Notes: generated by a model from the sequence alone, not told the origin. 64,000 nucleotides of DNA from UBA2227 sp036677505 (GCA_036677505.1 JAVBWK010000002.1:1-64000); one strand, 5' to 3'. Counted from the first letter of the stretch, positions 49,040 to 58,823 are shown. Numbers and translations are program-made.

Positions 49040-49390
49040 ATGAATAAGAAATATACCCGTTGGCTTTTGCCGTTATTGATTTTGCTGGCATTGGGACTTG
49101 CATTAAAAATCATTGAAGGCATCATGCCCGCTGATTTTCAGTCACCTTTGTCAAGGATCGTCACTGCGGCCTTATTGTTCACTTTCGGAATGTTTTTGAC
49201 ACAACAGAAAAAGCGCTCCTCGGGTTGGGTCAAGAAGCTGCTGGTATCCTTTGTGATGCTGATCATCGTCGGTAAACGTTTGGGTTGGATCGAGTTCGAT
49301 GTTTTCTGGGCTTATGTCAATGATTTGGGCATTAATCAGACGATTCAAAATGCTGTAATCATCTATTGCGGCTGGATATTCTTCGACTGA
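49040..49390 (+). CDS. Small membrane protein of unknown function, 116 residues
   Basis: The protein has three or four hydrophobic segments (WLLPLLILLALGLALKIIEG, IVTAALLFTFGMFL, KLLVSFVMLIIVGKRLG, AVIIYCGWIF) and no recognised domain. AAGGAG lies 9 bases before ATG 49040. It ends convergently with, and overlaps by 28 bases, the YggS gene; no terminator is visible in the overlap. Confidence 0.7.
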   Translation: MNKKYTRWLLPLLILLALGLALKIIEGIMPADFQSPLSRIVTAALLFTFGMFLTQQKKRSSGWVKKLLVSFVMLIIVGKRLGWIEFDVFWAYVNDLGINQTIQNAVIIYCGWIFFD

Positions 49391-50019
49391 TCCCATTCAA
49401 ACAGCAGGGTTCCGATGCGCACCATCGTTGAACCGTGATCAATCGCAATCGGATAATCATCACTCATTCCCATGGATAAAATGTCTATGTGAGGATGAGT
49501 TTTTTTCATTTCTGAAAACCACTGTTGGGCTTCGCGAAATACAGAAGCCGTTTGAGACTTGTCATCTGTTAACGGGCCCATAATCATGATGCCGCGGACT
49601 CGTATATGTTCGCATTGCTGAGCCTGTCTGAATAAGTCTTTCACATCTTCACGGCTGCATCCGAATTTTGATGCTTCATCGGAAAGATTGATCTGGATCA
49701 GGATTTCCATCACTTTCATCAGACGGGCGGCTTGTTTCTCGATTTCCAGTATCAGACGAAGTGAATCTACAGAATGAATCAATGAGCAACGCGAAACGAC
49801 ATCTCTTACTTTATTGGTTTGAAGGTGACCGATGAAATGCCATTGCCAAGGATCATCAGACTGAACTTTGGCTAACAGTTGCTGGACTTTATTTTCACCG
49901 AAAATCTTTATGCCCTCACGGTAAAGCTGTTCGATCTGAGCTCTCGAACGGTTTTTACTGACAGCAATGAGAGTCACTTTCTCTTGTAAATCTTTAATAA
50001 ATTCAGTTCTTGTTCTCAT
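49363..50019 (-). CDS. yggS: YggS-type PLP-binding protein (PLP homeostasis)
   Basis: The 218-residue protein of the YggS/PROSC family binds PLP through Lys in IAVSKNRS; GENKVQQL, WHFIGHLQTNK and LSMGMSDDY follow. It keeps free PLP in check and is not an enzyme in the usual sense. I start it at ATG 50019: TATAAT at 50031-50026 ends only 7 bases upstream and no SD is present, which points to a leaderless transcript. ATG 50025, two codons upstream, sits too near the -10. It is divergent from the alpha-glucosidase gene. Confidence 0.9.
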   Translation of the reverse strand: MRTRTEFIKDLQEKVTLIAVSKNRSRAQIEQLYREGIKIFGENKVQQLLAKVQSDDPWQWHFIGHLQTNKVRDVVSRCSLIHSVDSLRLILEIEKQAARLMKVMEILIQINLSDEASKFGCSREDVKDLFRQAQQCEHIRVRGIMIMGPLTDDKSQTASVFREAQQWFSEMKKTHPHIDILSMGMSDDYPIAIDHGSTMVRIGTLLFEWDQSKNIQPQ

Positions 50020-50025
50020 AGACAT

Positions 50026-50034
50026 ATTATACCA
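50026..50034 (-). promoter_or_regulatory. Extended -10 promoter abutting the yggS start
   Basis: On the minus strand TGGTATAAT (50034-50026) is an extended -10 with a weak -35. The expected start of transcription falls at or next to the A of ATG 50019, so the message would lack a leader. Confidence 0.55.
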
Positions 50035-50065
50035 AAAATCACATTCGATGGTCATGGATTCCGAT

Positions 50066-50094
50066 TGAATAGTCAAATTAGAAACCTTATAATG
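50066..50094 (+). promoter_or_regulatory. Promoter of the alpha-glucosidase gene
   Basis: TTGAAT (50066-50071) and TATAAT (50089-50094) with a 17-base spacer. Confidence 0.75.
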
Positions 50095-50150
50095 AAAATA
50101 TAGCAGAAGATTCAAAGGTGAACACATCAAAAGAAACGAGAACGTAACGT

Positions 50151-51827
50151 ATGAAAAAGGAATTTGCCTCCATCGTTTATCAGATCTGGCCTCGATCATT
50201 TAAAGATACCGATCATGACGGAATCGGTGATCTGGGCGGTGTAATCGAGAAACTGGATTATTTGAAGTCTCTCAACATTGACTACATTTGGCTTTCGCCG
50301 ATCTATGTATCCGGCAATTACGATTATGGATATGATATCGATGACTACTATGATATCCAACCGGAATATGGGACTTTAAAGCAGTTTGATACCTTAGTCG
50401 CTGAGGCAAAGAAACGCGGGATCGGTATCATTATGGACATGGTGGCCAATCACACCTCTACCTCGCACGAGTGGTTTAGAAAGGCAATGGAAAGTCCTCA
50501 ATCGCCTTATCGAGACTACTATTTCTTCAGAAAAGGAAAAAACGGGAAAGAGCCCAACAATTGGATCAGTCTGTTTGGCGGCAGCGGCTGGACGAAAGTA
50601 GCGGAAGACGAGTATGTAATGACTATGTGGGCACCTCAACAAGCCGATCTCAACTGGGAAAATCCCAACGTCCGAGAAGGAATCACCGAAATCATGAAAT
50701 TCTGGTTACGTCGCGGTGTCGCTGGGTTTCGCTTTGATGTCATCAATATCATCAGTAAAAAAGAAGGACTGCCGGATAAAAATCCTCATAAAAAGGGATA
50801 CCAGTTCGCGGATGATTTCATCAACAGTCTGCCCAAAGCTTTTGATTATTTACAGGAAGTCGTTGATGAAGTACGAAAAGAGTTTAATTTTTTCAGTGTG
50901 GGGGAAGGGATGCTTCTTACTCAGGATGCCGCATGGCGATACAGCAATCTGAAACAGCCGTTATTGGATATGATGTTTCATTTTGAACTGGCCTTGATCG
51001 ACTGCGGTCCGTTGGGTAAGTTTGACTTCCGCAAGTTTTACCGATGGACGATCAAAGAGTTTAAATCAATTGTGCGCAAATGGCAGACGGACATGCAAAA
51101 CCGTGACTATTGGATGGCCAATTATCTGTCGAATCACGATCAGCCCCGTCATGTCTCTCATTACGGAAATGACAAGAAATACCGGATCGAAAGTGCCAAG
51201 GCCTGGGCAATGTTCAATTTCACGCTGAGAGGGACACCGTTTATCTATCAGGGTGAAGAAATCGGCATGACCGATTGTAAACTGGAAATCGATGAATGGA
51301 AGGACATTGAAGCGATCACGGATTATAAAGTATTACAGTCGATGATGAAACTTCCGGCCTTTATCGCCAAACGAGTCATTCAAAAGAAGACCAGGGATAA
51401 TGCCCGTACGCCGGTGCAATGGACTAGCGGACTTCATGCAGGCTTTTCTACTGTTTCGCCGTGGATCAAACTTAACCCGAACTATACCGAAATCAATGTT
51501 GAGAGTCAGATAGACGATCCGGACTCTGTTTTGAATTTCTATCGCCAACTCACAACATTTGTTAAACAACATCCGGTCTTAACCTTCGGAACATGGACTG
51601 AGATTCTCTGCGAGCATCCGCAGCTTATTGCTTATATCCGAGAAGATGAGCATGAGAAACTGAGGATCATCATTAATCTCTCGGATAAACCGGTTACATT
51701 TGCTTTGGATGAGCCGGAAGGAACCGATGTGCTGACAACCGTAAAACAGGGGGCACCTGCCAGCCGTAAGATGGTGTTTGCTCCGTACGAAGGTCGCATT
51801 TCCGATATAAAACGTCATGAAAGCTGA
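50151..51827 (+). CDS. Alpha-glucosidase / oligo-1,6-glucosidase (GH13)
   Basis: The 558-residue protein is a GH13 glucosidase of the oligo-1,6-glucosidase/trehalose-6-phosphate hydrolase type. It has VYQIWPRSFKDTDHDGIGDLGG, MDMVANHTS, the nucleophile GFRFDVIN, the acid/base VGEGM and the third acid NYLSNHDQPR. It cleaves terminal alpha-1,6 or alpha-1,4 bonds in small sugars. No signal peptide, so the enzyme is cytoplasmic. Its end overlaps the PHP gene by 11 bases. The ribosome site is weak (GAGAACG). Confidence 0.92.
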   Translation: MKKEFASIVYQIWPRSFKDTDHDGIGDLGGVIEKLDYLKSLNIDYIWLSPIYVSGNYDYGYDIDDYYDIQPEYGTLKQFDTLVAEAKKRGIGIIMDMVANHTSTSHEWFRKAMESPQSPYRDYYFFRKGKNGKEPNNWISLFGGSGWTKVAEDEYVMTMWAPQQADLNWENPNVREGITEIMKFWLRRGVAGFRFDVINIISKKEGLPDKNPHKKGYQFADDFINSLPKAFDYLQEVVDEVRKEFNFFSVGEGMLLTQDAAWRYSNLKQPLLDMMFHFELALIDCGPLGKFDFRKFYRWTIKEFKSIVRKWQTDMQNRDYWMANYLSNHDQPRHVSHYGNDKKYRIESAKAWAMFNFTLRGTPFIYQGEEIGMTDCKLEIDEWKDIEAITDYKVLQSMMKLPAFIAKRVIQKKTRDNARTPVQWTSGLHAGFSTVSPWIKLNPNYTEINVESQIDDPDSVLNFYRQLTTFVKQHPVLTFGTWTEILCEHPQLIAYIREDEHEKLRIIINLSDKPVTFALDEPEGTDVLTTVKQGAPASRKMVFAPYEGRISDIKRHES

Positions 51828-52683
51828 TTTGCATATTCACACAAGATACAGCTTTGATGGTGACACTTCGGTTGATGAAATTTTTGCGATGGCAAAAAGA
51901 CAAGGGATTGATTGCATTGCTTTGACCGATCATAACGATGTCCGTGCCAATAGTGAAGCTCGCCGCTATGATTCATCAACCTGGATACCGGGCGTTGAAG
52001 TCGATTGCTATTTTCAGCGGAACATTTATCATATCATCGGATTGGGCATCGATTTTCAGGCGCCGATTTACCGGACGATCGCCAGCAATTACTTAAACGA
52101 ACTGGAGCGGATCATGGACATCCGGATCCATGTATTTAATCGGATTTTTGGGATGAATATGCGCATTGAGCAGATCCAAAAAGCTTATCCGGGGAAACTG
52201 ATCACCAATGTGGAAATAACCCGCTTCATGTTTGACCATTATCCCCAGCAACCTCAGTTACAGCCGTATCTGAAATCATCCGTCCTTTCTAATCCCTTAG
52301 CAGATTTCTATTGGGATTATTGTGCCATCGGGAAACCGGGATATGTCAAAATGATTTTACCGGATGCCAAGGATGTCATTCATTATATACATCAGACCCA
52401 AGGGATTGCCATCCTGGCTCATCCGTTAATCAGCGTGACATCACTGGCTGATGTCAAGCAACTTCAGGGACTCGATGGTATCGAAGCCTATTGTTCCTAT
52501 CATGCACCCCAACAAAGTGATTTTGTAGAGCAATTCGCCAATGAAAACGGATTACTCGTCTCTGCCGGTAGTGATTATCACGGAAAGAACAAGCCGGCCA
52601 TTACACTTGGTGATACCCATGATCCGGGCGAAAGTGATGAGTGGTTAAGGAAAATCCGTGATGCGATCGCATCGCGAAAGTAA
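51817..52683 (+). CDS. PHP-domain metal-dependent phosphoesterase
   Basis: The 288-residue protein has the PHP metal motifs DLHIHTRYSFDG, LTDHNDV, ILAHP and SAGSDYHGKNKP. This is the TrpH/RNase AM type, acting on nucleoside 3',5'-bisphosphates or short RNA 5' ends. It overlaps the end of the alpha-glucosidase gene by 11 bases; the coupling has no clear metabolic reason. Confidence 0.88.
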   Translation: MKADLHIHTRYSFDGDTSVDEIFAMAKRQGIDCIALTDHNDVRANSEARRYDSSTWIPGVEVDCYFQRNIYHIIGLGIDFQAPIYRTIASNYLNELERIMDIRIHVFNRIFGMNMRIEQIQKAYPGKLITNVEITRFMFDHYPQQPQLQPYLKSSVLSNPLADFYWDYCAIGKPGYVKMILPDAKDVIHYIHQTQGIAILAHPLISVTSLADVKQLQGLDGIEAYCSYHAPQQSDFVEQFANENGLLVSAGSDYHGKNKPAITLGDTHDPGESDEWLRKIRDAIASRK

Positions 52684-52743
52684 GCAAAATCAACCAAGTT
52701 TAATTCAATTTCTGATATGATATATCAGAAAGGGAGTGAAGAA

Positions 52744-53208
52744 ATGTTGCAAGCAGGACAAAAAGCCCCGGATTTCAATTTACTGAACGAAAAGGGCGAA
52801 AATGTAACATGGGGTGATTTTGAGAATCAGAAAGTGATATTGTATTTTTATCCGAAAGATGATACGCCGGGATGTACGACACAGGCGTGTTCCTACCGGG
52901 ATCATTTTGATGAGTTTGTAAAGAGAGGCTATAAGATCATCGGAGTCAGTAAAGATGATGTGAAAAGTCATCAGCGTTTTCTCGGTAAGTATGAACTGAA
53001 TTTCACTTTGTTAAGTGATCCGGATACGACCGTTATTCAAGCATATGACTGTTGGAAAGAGAAGTCTCTTTATGGAAAGAAGTACATGGGAACGGCCCGG
53101 ACGACATTTGTCATCGATGAGCAAGGGATCATATTGAAAGTGTTTGAGAACGTCGATCCAAAAAGTGATGTTCAGCAAGTGCTGGCATTTATTGATGCTT
53201 TGAAATGA
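52744..53208 (+). CDS. bcp: Thiol peroxidase Bcp (peroxiredoxin Q)
   Basis: The 154-residue peroxiredoxin has YFYPKDDTPGCTTQACSYRD, with the peroxidatic Cys and the resolving Cys four residues later, and GTARTTFVIDEQG. It reduces H2O2 and organic peroxides with thioredoxin. ATG 52744 is chosen because AAAGGGAGTGAAG precedes it. It overlaps the next gene by ATGA. Confidence 0.94.
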   Translation: MLQAGQKAPDFNLLNEKGENVTWGDFENQKVILYFYPKDDTPGCTTQACSYRDHFDEFVKRGYKIIGVSKDDVKSHQRFLGKYELNFTLLSDPDTTVIQAYDCWKEKSLYGKKYMGTARTTFVIDEQGIILKVFENVDPKSDVQQVLAFIDALK

Positions 53209-53570
53209 GATTTGTTTCGATTGCTTTGGGTTGGATATTCGTTACCGCCGGTATCGTAGGAGCGTTTGTTCCGGTGTTACCGACCACGCCATTTTTGCTT
53301 CTCGGCGCATTCTTCTTTGCCCGGGGATCAGCTAAGTTTCATGACCGACTGACTCAGTCTGACTTCTATACAAGACATGTACAAAGTTCTGTGAAGGATG
53401 GAATGATGCCGGTAAAAACGAAAGTGCGGATCGTGACTACAGCCTATATCATGTTACTTATTCCCTTGATCACGATCGATCATCTGATTATCCGAGTGAT
53501 CATCGTCGGCTGTATGATTATGATTTTTATTACATTTACATTCATCATAAAAGATAAACCCGTCGATTAG
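53205..53570 (+). CDS. DUF454 (YbaN-like) membrane protein
   Basis: The 121-residue protein has the DUF454 start (IALGWIFVTAGIVGAFVPVLPTTPFLLLGAFFFARGS) with LPTTPF and the HDRL element, then two more hydrophobic helices. Its function is unknown. It overlaps bcp by ATGA and ends at the terminator shared with the threonine aldolase gene. Confidence 0.87.
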   Translation: MRFVSIALGWIFVTAGIVGAFVPVLPTTPFLLLGAFFFARGSAKFHDRLTQSDFYTRHVQSSVKDGMMPVKTKVRIVTTAYIMLLIPLITIDHLIIRVIIVGCMIMIFITFTFIIKDKPVD

Positions 53571-53580
53571 GACGGGTTTT
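53556..53580. terminator. Bidirectional terminator
   Basis: AAACCCGTC, loop GATTAG, GACGGGTTT with A/T flanks between the DUF454 and threonine aldolase genes. Confidence 0.8.
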
Positions 53581-54598
53581 CCATTAGGAAATTCTTGATG
53601 ATTTCGACAAACAGCCCCACATCTTCGGATGTTATATCGTTATGAGTGACTACTCGGAATATGCCTTGGCCGGGAGGATTGATTTTGCATCCTCTGTTAA
53701 ACGCAAATTCAACCAACTGTTCCGGTGCCGGATGATTTAACGAAAAGTATACCATATTGATATCTCTTAGCTGACTGAACACCTGAATCTGCGCGATTTG
53801 CGATAATAAATGAGCCAAGTGATCGGCATTGCGATGATCCTCAGATAAGCGCTTTGTCATCTCACGGATCGAAATCAAACCGGCTGCCGCCAGGATACCC
53901 GATTGTCTCATACCGCCGCCCAAAAGCTTGCGGTTTTTGCGAGCCCGATCGATAAAGTCTTTACTTCCCACCAGCATCGAACCGACCGGTGAACAGAGAC
54001 CTTTTGACAGACAAAACATCACAGAATCACAGCGGGCGGTCAGTTCTTTGACGTCGCACTTCAGATAAGTTGAAGCATTGAATACCCGTGCACCATCCAA
54101 ATGAACCTTTAAGTTAAGAGAGTGCGCCATATCAATGTTTTGGTTCATCAGTTCAACGGGCATGACCGTGCCATTGGACAATGCATTCTCCAGGCAAAGC
54201 AAAGAGGTTGTCGGATTATGAATATCCACGCTGCGAACGGCAGATTTGATATCATCGGGATAAATCCAGTCAAGATCATGACGGATCATTCGGATGCTCA
54301 CATTGGACAGTACCGCAGCCGCTCCGACTTCATGGGCGACGATGTGATAGTTTTCGCCGGTAATGATCTCATCACCGCGTTTGGTGTGGGTCATGATGGC
54401 CAGCTGATTGCCCATGGTGCCGGAAGCTACAAACAATCCGGCCTGATGTCCGGTTACCTGTGCTGCCAAGGTCTCAAGTTCTTTGACCGTGGGGTCATCC
54501 TGATATACATCATCTCCCACCAAAGCTTCTGCCATGGCTTGTCGCATCTGTTTTGTAGGCATGGTTACCGTATCTGAACGTAAATCGATATATTTCAC
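53567..54598 (-). CDS. ltaE: Low-specificity L-threonine aldolase
   Basis: The 343-residue PLP enzyme cleaves L-threonine or allo-threonine to glycine and acetaldehyde. It has IDLRSDTVTMPT, GDDVYQDDPTV, HLDGARVFNA and the PLP lysine in FCLSKGLCSPVGS. The start is GTG with GAGGT about 9 bases upstream. It is convergent with DUF454 and divergent from the MFS gene. Confidence 0.93.
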   Translation of the reverse strand: MKYIDLRSDTVTMPTKQMRQAMAEALVGDDVYQDDPTVKELETLAAQVTGHQAGLFVASGTMGNQLAIMTHTKRGDEIITGENYHIVAHEVGAAAVLSNVSIRMIRHDLDWIYPDDIKSAVRSVDIHNPTTSLLCLENALSNGTVMPVELMNQNIDMAHSLNLKVHLDGARVFNASTYLKCDVKELTARCDSVMFCLSKGLCSPVGSMLVGSKDFIDRARKNRKLLGGGMRQSGILAAAGLISIREMTKRLSEDHRNADHLAHLLSQIAQIQVFSQLRDINMVYFSLNHPAPEQLVEFAFNRGCKINPPGQGIFRVVTHNDITSEDVGLFVEIIKNFLMENPS

Positions 54599-54690
54599 AA
54601 AGTCAACCTCATTTCTATGTCAGTATTATAACATTCATCTTTATTTTTCAACCCAATTAGTTTAAACTTATGGAGAAATGAGGGATATTT

Positions 54691-56016
54691 GTGACATTTG
54701 CTTTTAACCCCCAAGTCCTTATCCAATGGAAGTCTTGGGTTTACATTATCACGGTCATACTTACGATTGCTTTGACATGGTATATATACAAAAAATATGC
54801 TTTAAGTAAATATCAGATGATGATTTTTATTTTATTGGTCATTTTCTGGTCGGCCATCAATATCGTACGGGCCTATCGAAAGGCCTATGCCGTATCTTCG
54901 GGAGATGTCGGCGGACTGGCCATGGATGGCATCTTAGGGGCGAACATTGCCGCGGCTTACGGACTGGTTTCAATTTTTGTCCGGATGCCGGTATTTGCTT
55001 TGAGTGATACGCTGAAATCGCGCCGTGCTTTGATCGGTGCGGCATTGATGATGGTTTTTCTTACGTCGATTTGGGTCGTGTATCGTCCGGATTATCTAAG
55101 TCTGATGTCATCATCACTGGCTCTGGGAGTCGGAGCAAGCATGCTGGCCTTGTTTAATGTGTTCTTCTCTGAAACGTTTTCGACCAAACAGGCGATGGTT
55201 TCTGTCTCGATCTTATCGATCGCACCGCTGTTAGCTGAGTTCATCGTTGCCCCGTTACAGTTTCTTGCTACTCAAAATCCGGTCAAGGACTATGGATTGA
55301 TGTGGGCGATCAGTGCCGGATTGGCATTTGTCGGATTTTTGTTTCTCTTTAGAGTCAAAGATAATAAGGAGAAAGTCCGTAATTTCAGTTGGCATAAAAT
55401 CGGTGCGGCACTCAGTGACCGTCGGTTTCTGTTGATATGCATTTTGGCTGTTTCCGTATCTTTTATCCGTTTTGCATCCAGCGGAAGCAACATGGTCGCC
55501 TACGCCCGTACATCCGAAGTCATGATGGCCGATTTTCTGATTGCCTATCTGGATGTCATTTTCTCTTTATTCCAGTTGGTTGCCGGTGTTATTGCCGGTT
55601 TATGGCTGAAAAAGAAAATTGGAGTCAAAAATACATTATTGCTTGGGCTGATTTCCAGCCTGATATTCACGGCATTGGCAACGACCGTAACCAATCCGAC
55701 AATATTATTTATATCCTACAGCCTTAATGGCTTTGGCTATGGAATCACCTATAATGTCTTGTTGGGATTGGCATTACAGCCGTTTCAGAAAGATATGCGT
55801 GAAGTTACTATGGGCATTTATCAGACCTTCTTTGCAATCGGGATCTATTATGGGGATAAGGTGTATGCTCTGATCTTGCAGAATATCCCTTCGACTTTTG
55901 AAGGGTCAGCTTTATATCAGCTGGTTTTTACGATCATCAGCGGATTGATCGTAGTGACGATGCTTTCAATTTTTGTCGGCTTCAATCAGAAGAACCGGGA
56001 GTTTATCGAATCTTAA
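54691..56016 (+). CDS. Major facilitator superfamily transporter
   Basis: The 441-residue protein has about 12 membrane helices in two halves with a central cytoplasmic loop (VKDNKEKVRNFSWHKI). The substrate cannot be told from sequence; it is not a close match to sugar or drug exporters I know. The start is GTG with GAGGGAT upstream. The TrhP1 gene begins 14 bases after its stop, so they may be cotranscribed. Confidence 0.82.
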   Translation: MTFAFNPQVLIQWKSWVYIITVILTIALTWYIYKKYALSKYQMMIFILLVIFWSAINIVRAYRKAYAVSSGDVGGLAMDGILGANIAAAYGLVSIFVRMPVFALSDTLKSRRALIGAALMMVFLTSIWVVYRPDYLSLMSSSLALGVGASMLALFNVFFSETFSTKQAMVSVSILSIAPLLAEFIVAPLQFLATQNPVKDYGLMWAISAGLAFVGFLFLFRVKDNKEKVRNFSWHKIGAALSDRRFLLICILAVSVSFIRFASSGSNMVAYARTSEVMMADFLIAYLDVIFSLFQLVAGVIAGLWLKKKIGVKNTLLLGLISSLIFTALATTVTNPTILFISYSLNGFGYGITYNVLLGLALQPFQKDMREVTMGIYQTFFAIGIYYGDKVYALILQNIPSTFEGSALYQLVFTIISGLIVVTMLSIFVGFNQKNREFIES

Positions 56017-56029
56017 CCAAGGAGGGACT

Positions 56030-56908
56030 ATGAACGTTTTTGTTCCTATCCACAACGTCAGTCAATTGCATTCGGCCGTTTCATCATCTGCGCACGCCGT
56101 CATCCTTTCGACGGCTTTTTGTTCAGTAAAAACGCAGCATCCGTTAAATCGTGATGAACTGGTTGCTCTAACCTTTGAAGCTAATCAGCTGCATATGCCA
56201 TGGTATCTTTCCGTCAACCGAATGATCATGCAAAGTGAGTGGGACACATTGAAACTGGAAATTGAAGCTGCCGATAACCTTGGTCCTGCGGGATACATCG
56301 TAGCAGATCTCGGTGTCATGCATTATATTAAGAAAAACTATCCGACACGCAAAGTGATTTTGCATACCGATACTACTATTACTCATGCTCAGGATGTTGA
56401 AATCTTATTATCAATGGGTGTGGATTTGGTTGTTTTAGCTCGTGAACTTACCTTTGATGAAATCAGAGAAATCGTTTGTAAGTTTCCTGATCAGACAGCC
56501 ATCAACGGCTTCGGTTATCCCGGCATGAGCACTTCCAGCCGTCCGCTGTTAAGCAGCTATTTCCATCATATCGATAAAGATGCGGATGTTGACTATCAAC
56601 GATATACACTTCAGGAAGAAGGAAGGACTGACCGATATCCGGCCATGCAGGATATCCACGGATTTCACATTTTTGCTCCCGGAGTTTTGGAGATATTTGA
56701 GGAGATACAAATATTAGAAGAGTCTGGTCTAAATCATGTGTTGATTGATTCTGTTTTTTTGGATGATGCGGATGTATTTGCGGCTGTAGATGTATTTCTT
56801 AAACATAAAGACATAGAATCGTTTCGATCCGAACTGGCAAAGAAGTATCCGCTTTTCAAAGCGCTGATTCACACACCGACCAGCACAGTTAAGGTGGTAA
56901 ACTCATGA
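56030..56908 (+). CDS. Short U32-family protein, TrhP1 (YrrN) type
   Basis: The 292-residue protein is the shorter of the paired U32 'peptidases' found together in Firmicutes (YrrN with YrrO), which together hydroxylate tRNA uridine 34 to ho5U, using prephenate. It lacks the C-rich motif of the larger partner and shows VILHTDTTITHAQDVEILLSMGVDLVVLARELTFDEI. AAGGAGGGA precedes the ATG. It overlaps the larger partner by ATGA. Confidence 0.85.
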   Translation: MNVFVPIHNVSQLHSAVSSSAHAVILSTAFCSVKTQHPLNRDELVALTFEANQLHMPWYLSVNRMIMQSEWDTLKLEIEAADNLGPAGYIVADLGVMHYIKKNYPTRKVILHTDTTITHAQDVEILLSMGVDLVVLARELTFDEIREIVCKFPDQTAINGFGYPGMSTSSRPLLSSYFHHIDKDADVDYQRYTLQEEGRTDRYPAMQDIHGFHIFAPGVLEIFEEIQILEESGLNHVLIDSVFLDDADVFAAVDVFLKHKDIESFRSELAKKYPLFKALIHTPTSTVKVVNS

Positions 56909-58107
56909 AACGGCCCGAGTTATTAGCTCCGGCCGGGGATCTTGCCCGCTTAAAGACAGCCGTTCATTTCGGTGCAGATGCCGTGTACATCGGCGGCAAG
57001 AAATTCTCCTTGCGCTCACGTGCCAGCAATTTTGAACTGTCGGATATTGAAGAGGGGGTCAGATATGCCCATGCCCATCATGCGAAGTTGTATGTGACCG
57101 TCAATATGATTCCTCATCAGGAAGATTTGGAAGGTTTGAAGGAGTACTTGCAAGCGTTGGATCATATCGGTGTCGATGCGGTTATCGTCGCATCACTGTA
57201 CATTGCAAAGGTGGCCAGAAAGGTCAGCTCGCGGATGGAAGTCCACCTGAGCACCCAGCAATCCAGTGCAAACATTGAAACATTGAACTTTTATAAGCAG
57301 TTGGGTATCGATCGGGTCGTATTGGCCAGGGAATGCTCGCTCGAAGATATCGAACTTATTTCATCTCATCCGATGGCTATCGAAGTATTCATCCATGGCG
57401 GTATGTGTGTCAATGTGTCCGGCCGATGCACATTGAGCAACTATATGACTTTGCGTGATGCCAATCGAGGCGGTTGTGCTCAAAGCTGCCGTTGGAAGTA
57501 TATGTGTTTTGACAGTGCCGGTCAGCCGGTGCATGATGAGAATGTATTGTTTTCCATGAGTTCAAAGGATCTCAATGCCACTTCGGTTTTATCGGATCTG
57601 ATCCGGCTGAACATATCATCACTGAAAATCGAGGGGCGGATGAAGTCTGAGTATTATCTGGCAACCGTGGTCGGGGCTTATCGTCGTCTGATCGATGATT
57701 TACTTGCGGGCAAGGACGAGCAGGAAAGTGTCCGTCATTGCAATCTTGAGCTGGCGAAAGCTGAGAACCGTGAGACATTCTCTGGTTTCTTCTTAAGCAA
57801 ACCATCGGATCAGGGACATTTATATGACAAAAACGGATCGGGTATCACTCAGGAATTCTTGGCAACTGTCATCGCTTATGATCCTCTGACTCAATGGGCA
57901 ACGGTCGAAGTGAGAAATCATTTCAATAAAGGTTGGCTGTGTGAAGTGTTCGGTCCGACAACCGATCATAAGCAGTTCACTGTCACTGAAATCATAAACA
58001 GTGAGAATGAGAATGTGGACAGAGTATATAAGCCCATGGAAATCGTCACGATCAAAATCCCCGTTGAAGTAGCGCCGGAGGATTTTATCAGAAAGGTAAG
58101 AATATGA
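56905..58107 (+). CDS. U32-family tRNA hydroxylation protein, TrhP2 (YrrO) type
   Basis: The 400-residue protein has the U32 start ELLAPAGDLARLKTAVHFGADAVYIGG, VHLSTQQSSAN and the signature EVFIHGGMCVNVSGRC followed by NRGGCAQSCRW, cysteines that bind an iron-sulfur cluster. With its partner upstream it makes 5-hydroxyuridine in tRNA. The overlap ATGA with the methyltransferase gene suggests a translation-linked operon (tRNA and rRNA modification). Confidence 0.92.
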   Translation: MKRPELLAPAGDLARLKTAVHFGADAVYIGGKKFSLRSRASNFELSDIEEGVRYAHAHHAKLYVTVNMIPHQEDLEGLKEYLQALDHIGVDAVIVASLYIAKVARKVSSRMEVHLSTQQSSANIETLNFYKQLGIDRVVLARECSLEDIELISSHPMAIEVFIHGGMCVNVSGRCTLSNYMTLRDANRGGCAQSCRWKYMCFDSAGQPVHDENVLFSMSSKDLNATSVLSDLIRLNISSLKIEGRMKSEYYLATVVGAYRRLIDDLLAGKDEQESVRHCNLELAKAENRETFSGFFLSKPSDQGHLYDKNGSGITQEFLATVIAYDPLTQWATVEVRNHFNKGWLCEVFGPTTDHKQFTVTEIINSENENVDRVYKPMEIVTIKIPVEVAPEDFIRKVRI

Positions 58108-58823
58108 TATTTGAGGGAGCTTTATCGGTCAAGGCCGTGATTCAGGGTAAGAAGCGAGTCGTCCGTGAAGTATGGATGGATAAAAGCAAACAAAGCGAGA
58201 GAGACTTCCAATATATTCAGCGGTTGTGTCAAATCAACAAAATTCCATGCAAGATCAAAATGCGAGAGGAAATTGACAGTTGTGCGAAAGGGAAAACTCA
58301 TGGCGGAGTGATTGCCATGGCTGATCCGCGCCAGTTTGATTCGATCGATGATGTAAAAGGATCCGATTTTATCGTATTGATTGAAGGTGTGGAAGATCCA
58401 TTTAATCTCGGATATATTTTCCGTACGGCCGCTGCAGCCGGAGCTCAGGCGATCATCACTCGGGCAAGGGATTGGAGTTTCAGTGAGCATGTCATATGCA
58501 AATCTTCGGCGGGCATCAGTGAAAGAATCCATTGGATATTAGCCGATGATTTTGATCAGATGTCAAAGCAGATCAAGAAACTCGGATTGTCTCTTGTTTG
58601 TGCCGTACGTGATGACCTATCCGTAGAAATGAGCCGTGCTGACTTAAAAAAACCGCTGTGCTTATGCATCGGCGGGGAGATGCGCGGATTATCCAAAGCT
58701 GTCTTACTTCAAAGTGATCAAAACATCTACATCGAATATCCTACCGATACCAAAGTGGCCTTGCCGGCTGCACAAGCCACAGCCGTGCTTTGTTTCGAAG
58801 TCGTCAGACAACGCAAAAAATAA
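58104..58823 (+). CDS. SpoU/TrmH-family RNA 2'-O-methyltransferase
   Basis: The 239-residue protein has an N-terminal substrate-binding domain and a SPOUT knot with IEGVEDPFNLGYIFRTAAAAG (motif 1), LCIGGEMRGLSKAVL (motif 2) and IEYPTDTKVALPAAQATAV (motif 3). Motif 3 lacks the usual SLNVS and is divergent. It probably methylates ribose in rRNA or tRNA. It overlaps the TrhP2 gene by ATGA. Confidence 0.88.
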   Translation: MIFEGALSVKAVIQGKKRVVREVWMDKSKQSERDFQYIQRLCQINKIPCKIKMREEIDSCAKGKTHGGVIAMADPRQFDSIDDVKGSDFIVLIEGVEDPFNLGYIFRTAAAAGAQAIITRARDWSFSEHVICKSSAGISERIHWILADDFDQMSKQIKKLGLSLVCAVRDDLSVEMSRADLKKPLCLCIGGEMRGLSKAVLLQSDQNIYIEYPTDTKVALPAAQATAVLCFEVVRQRKK

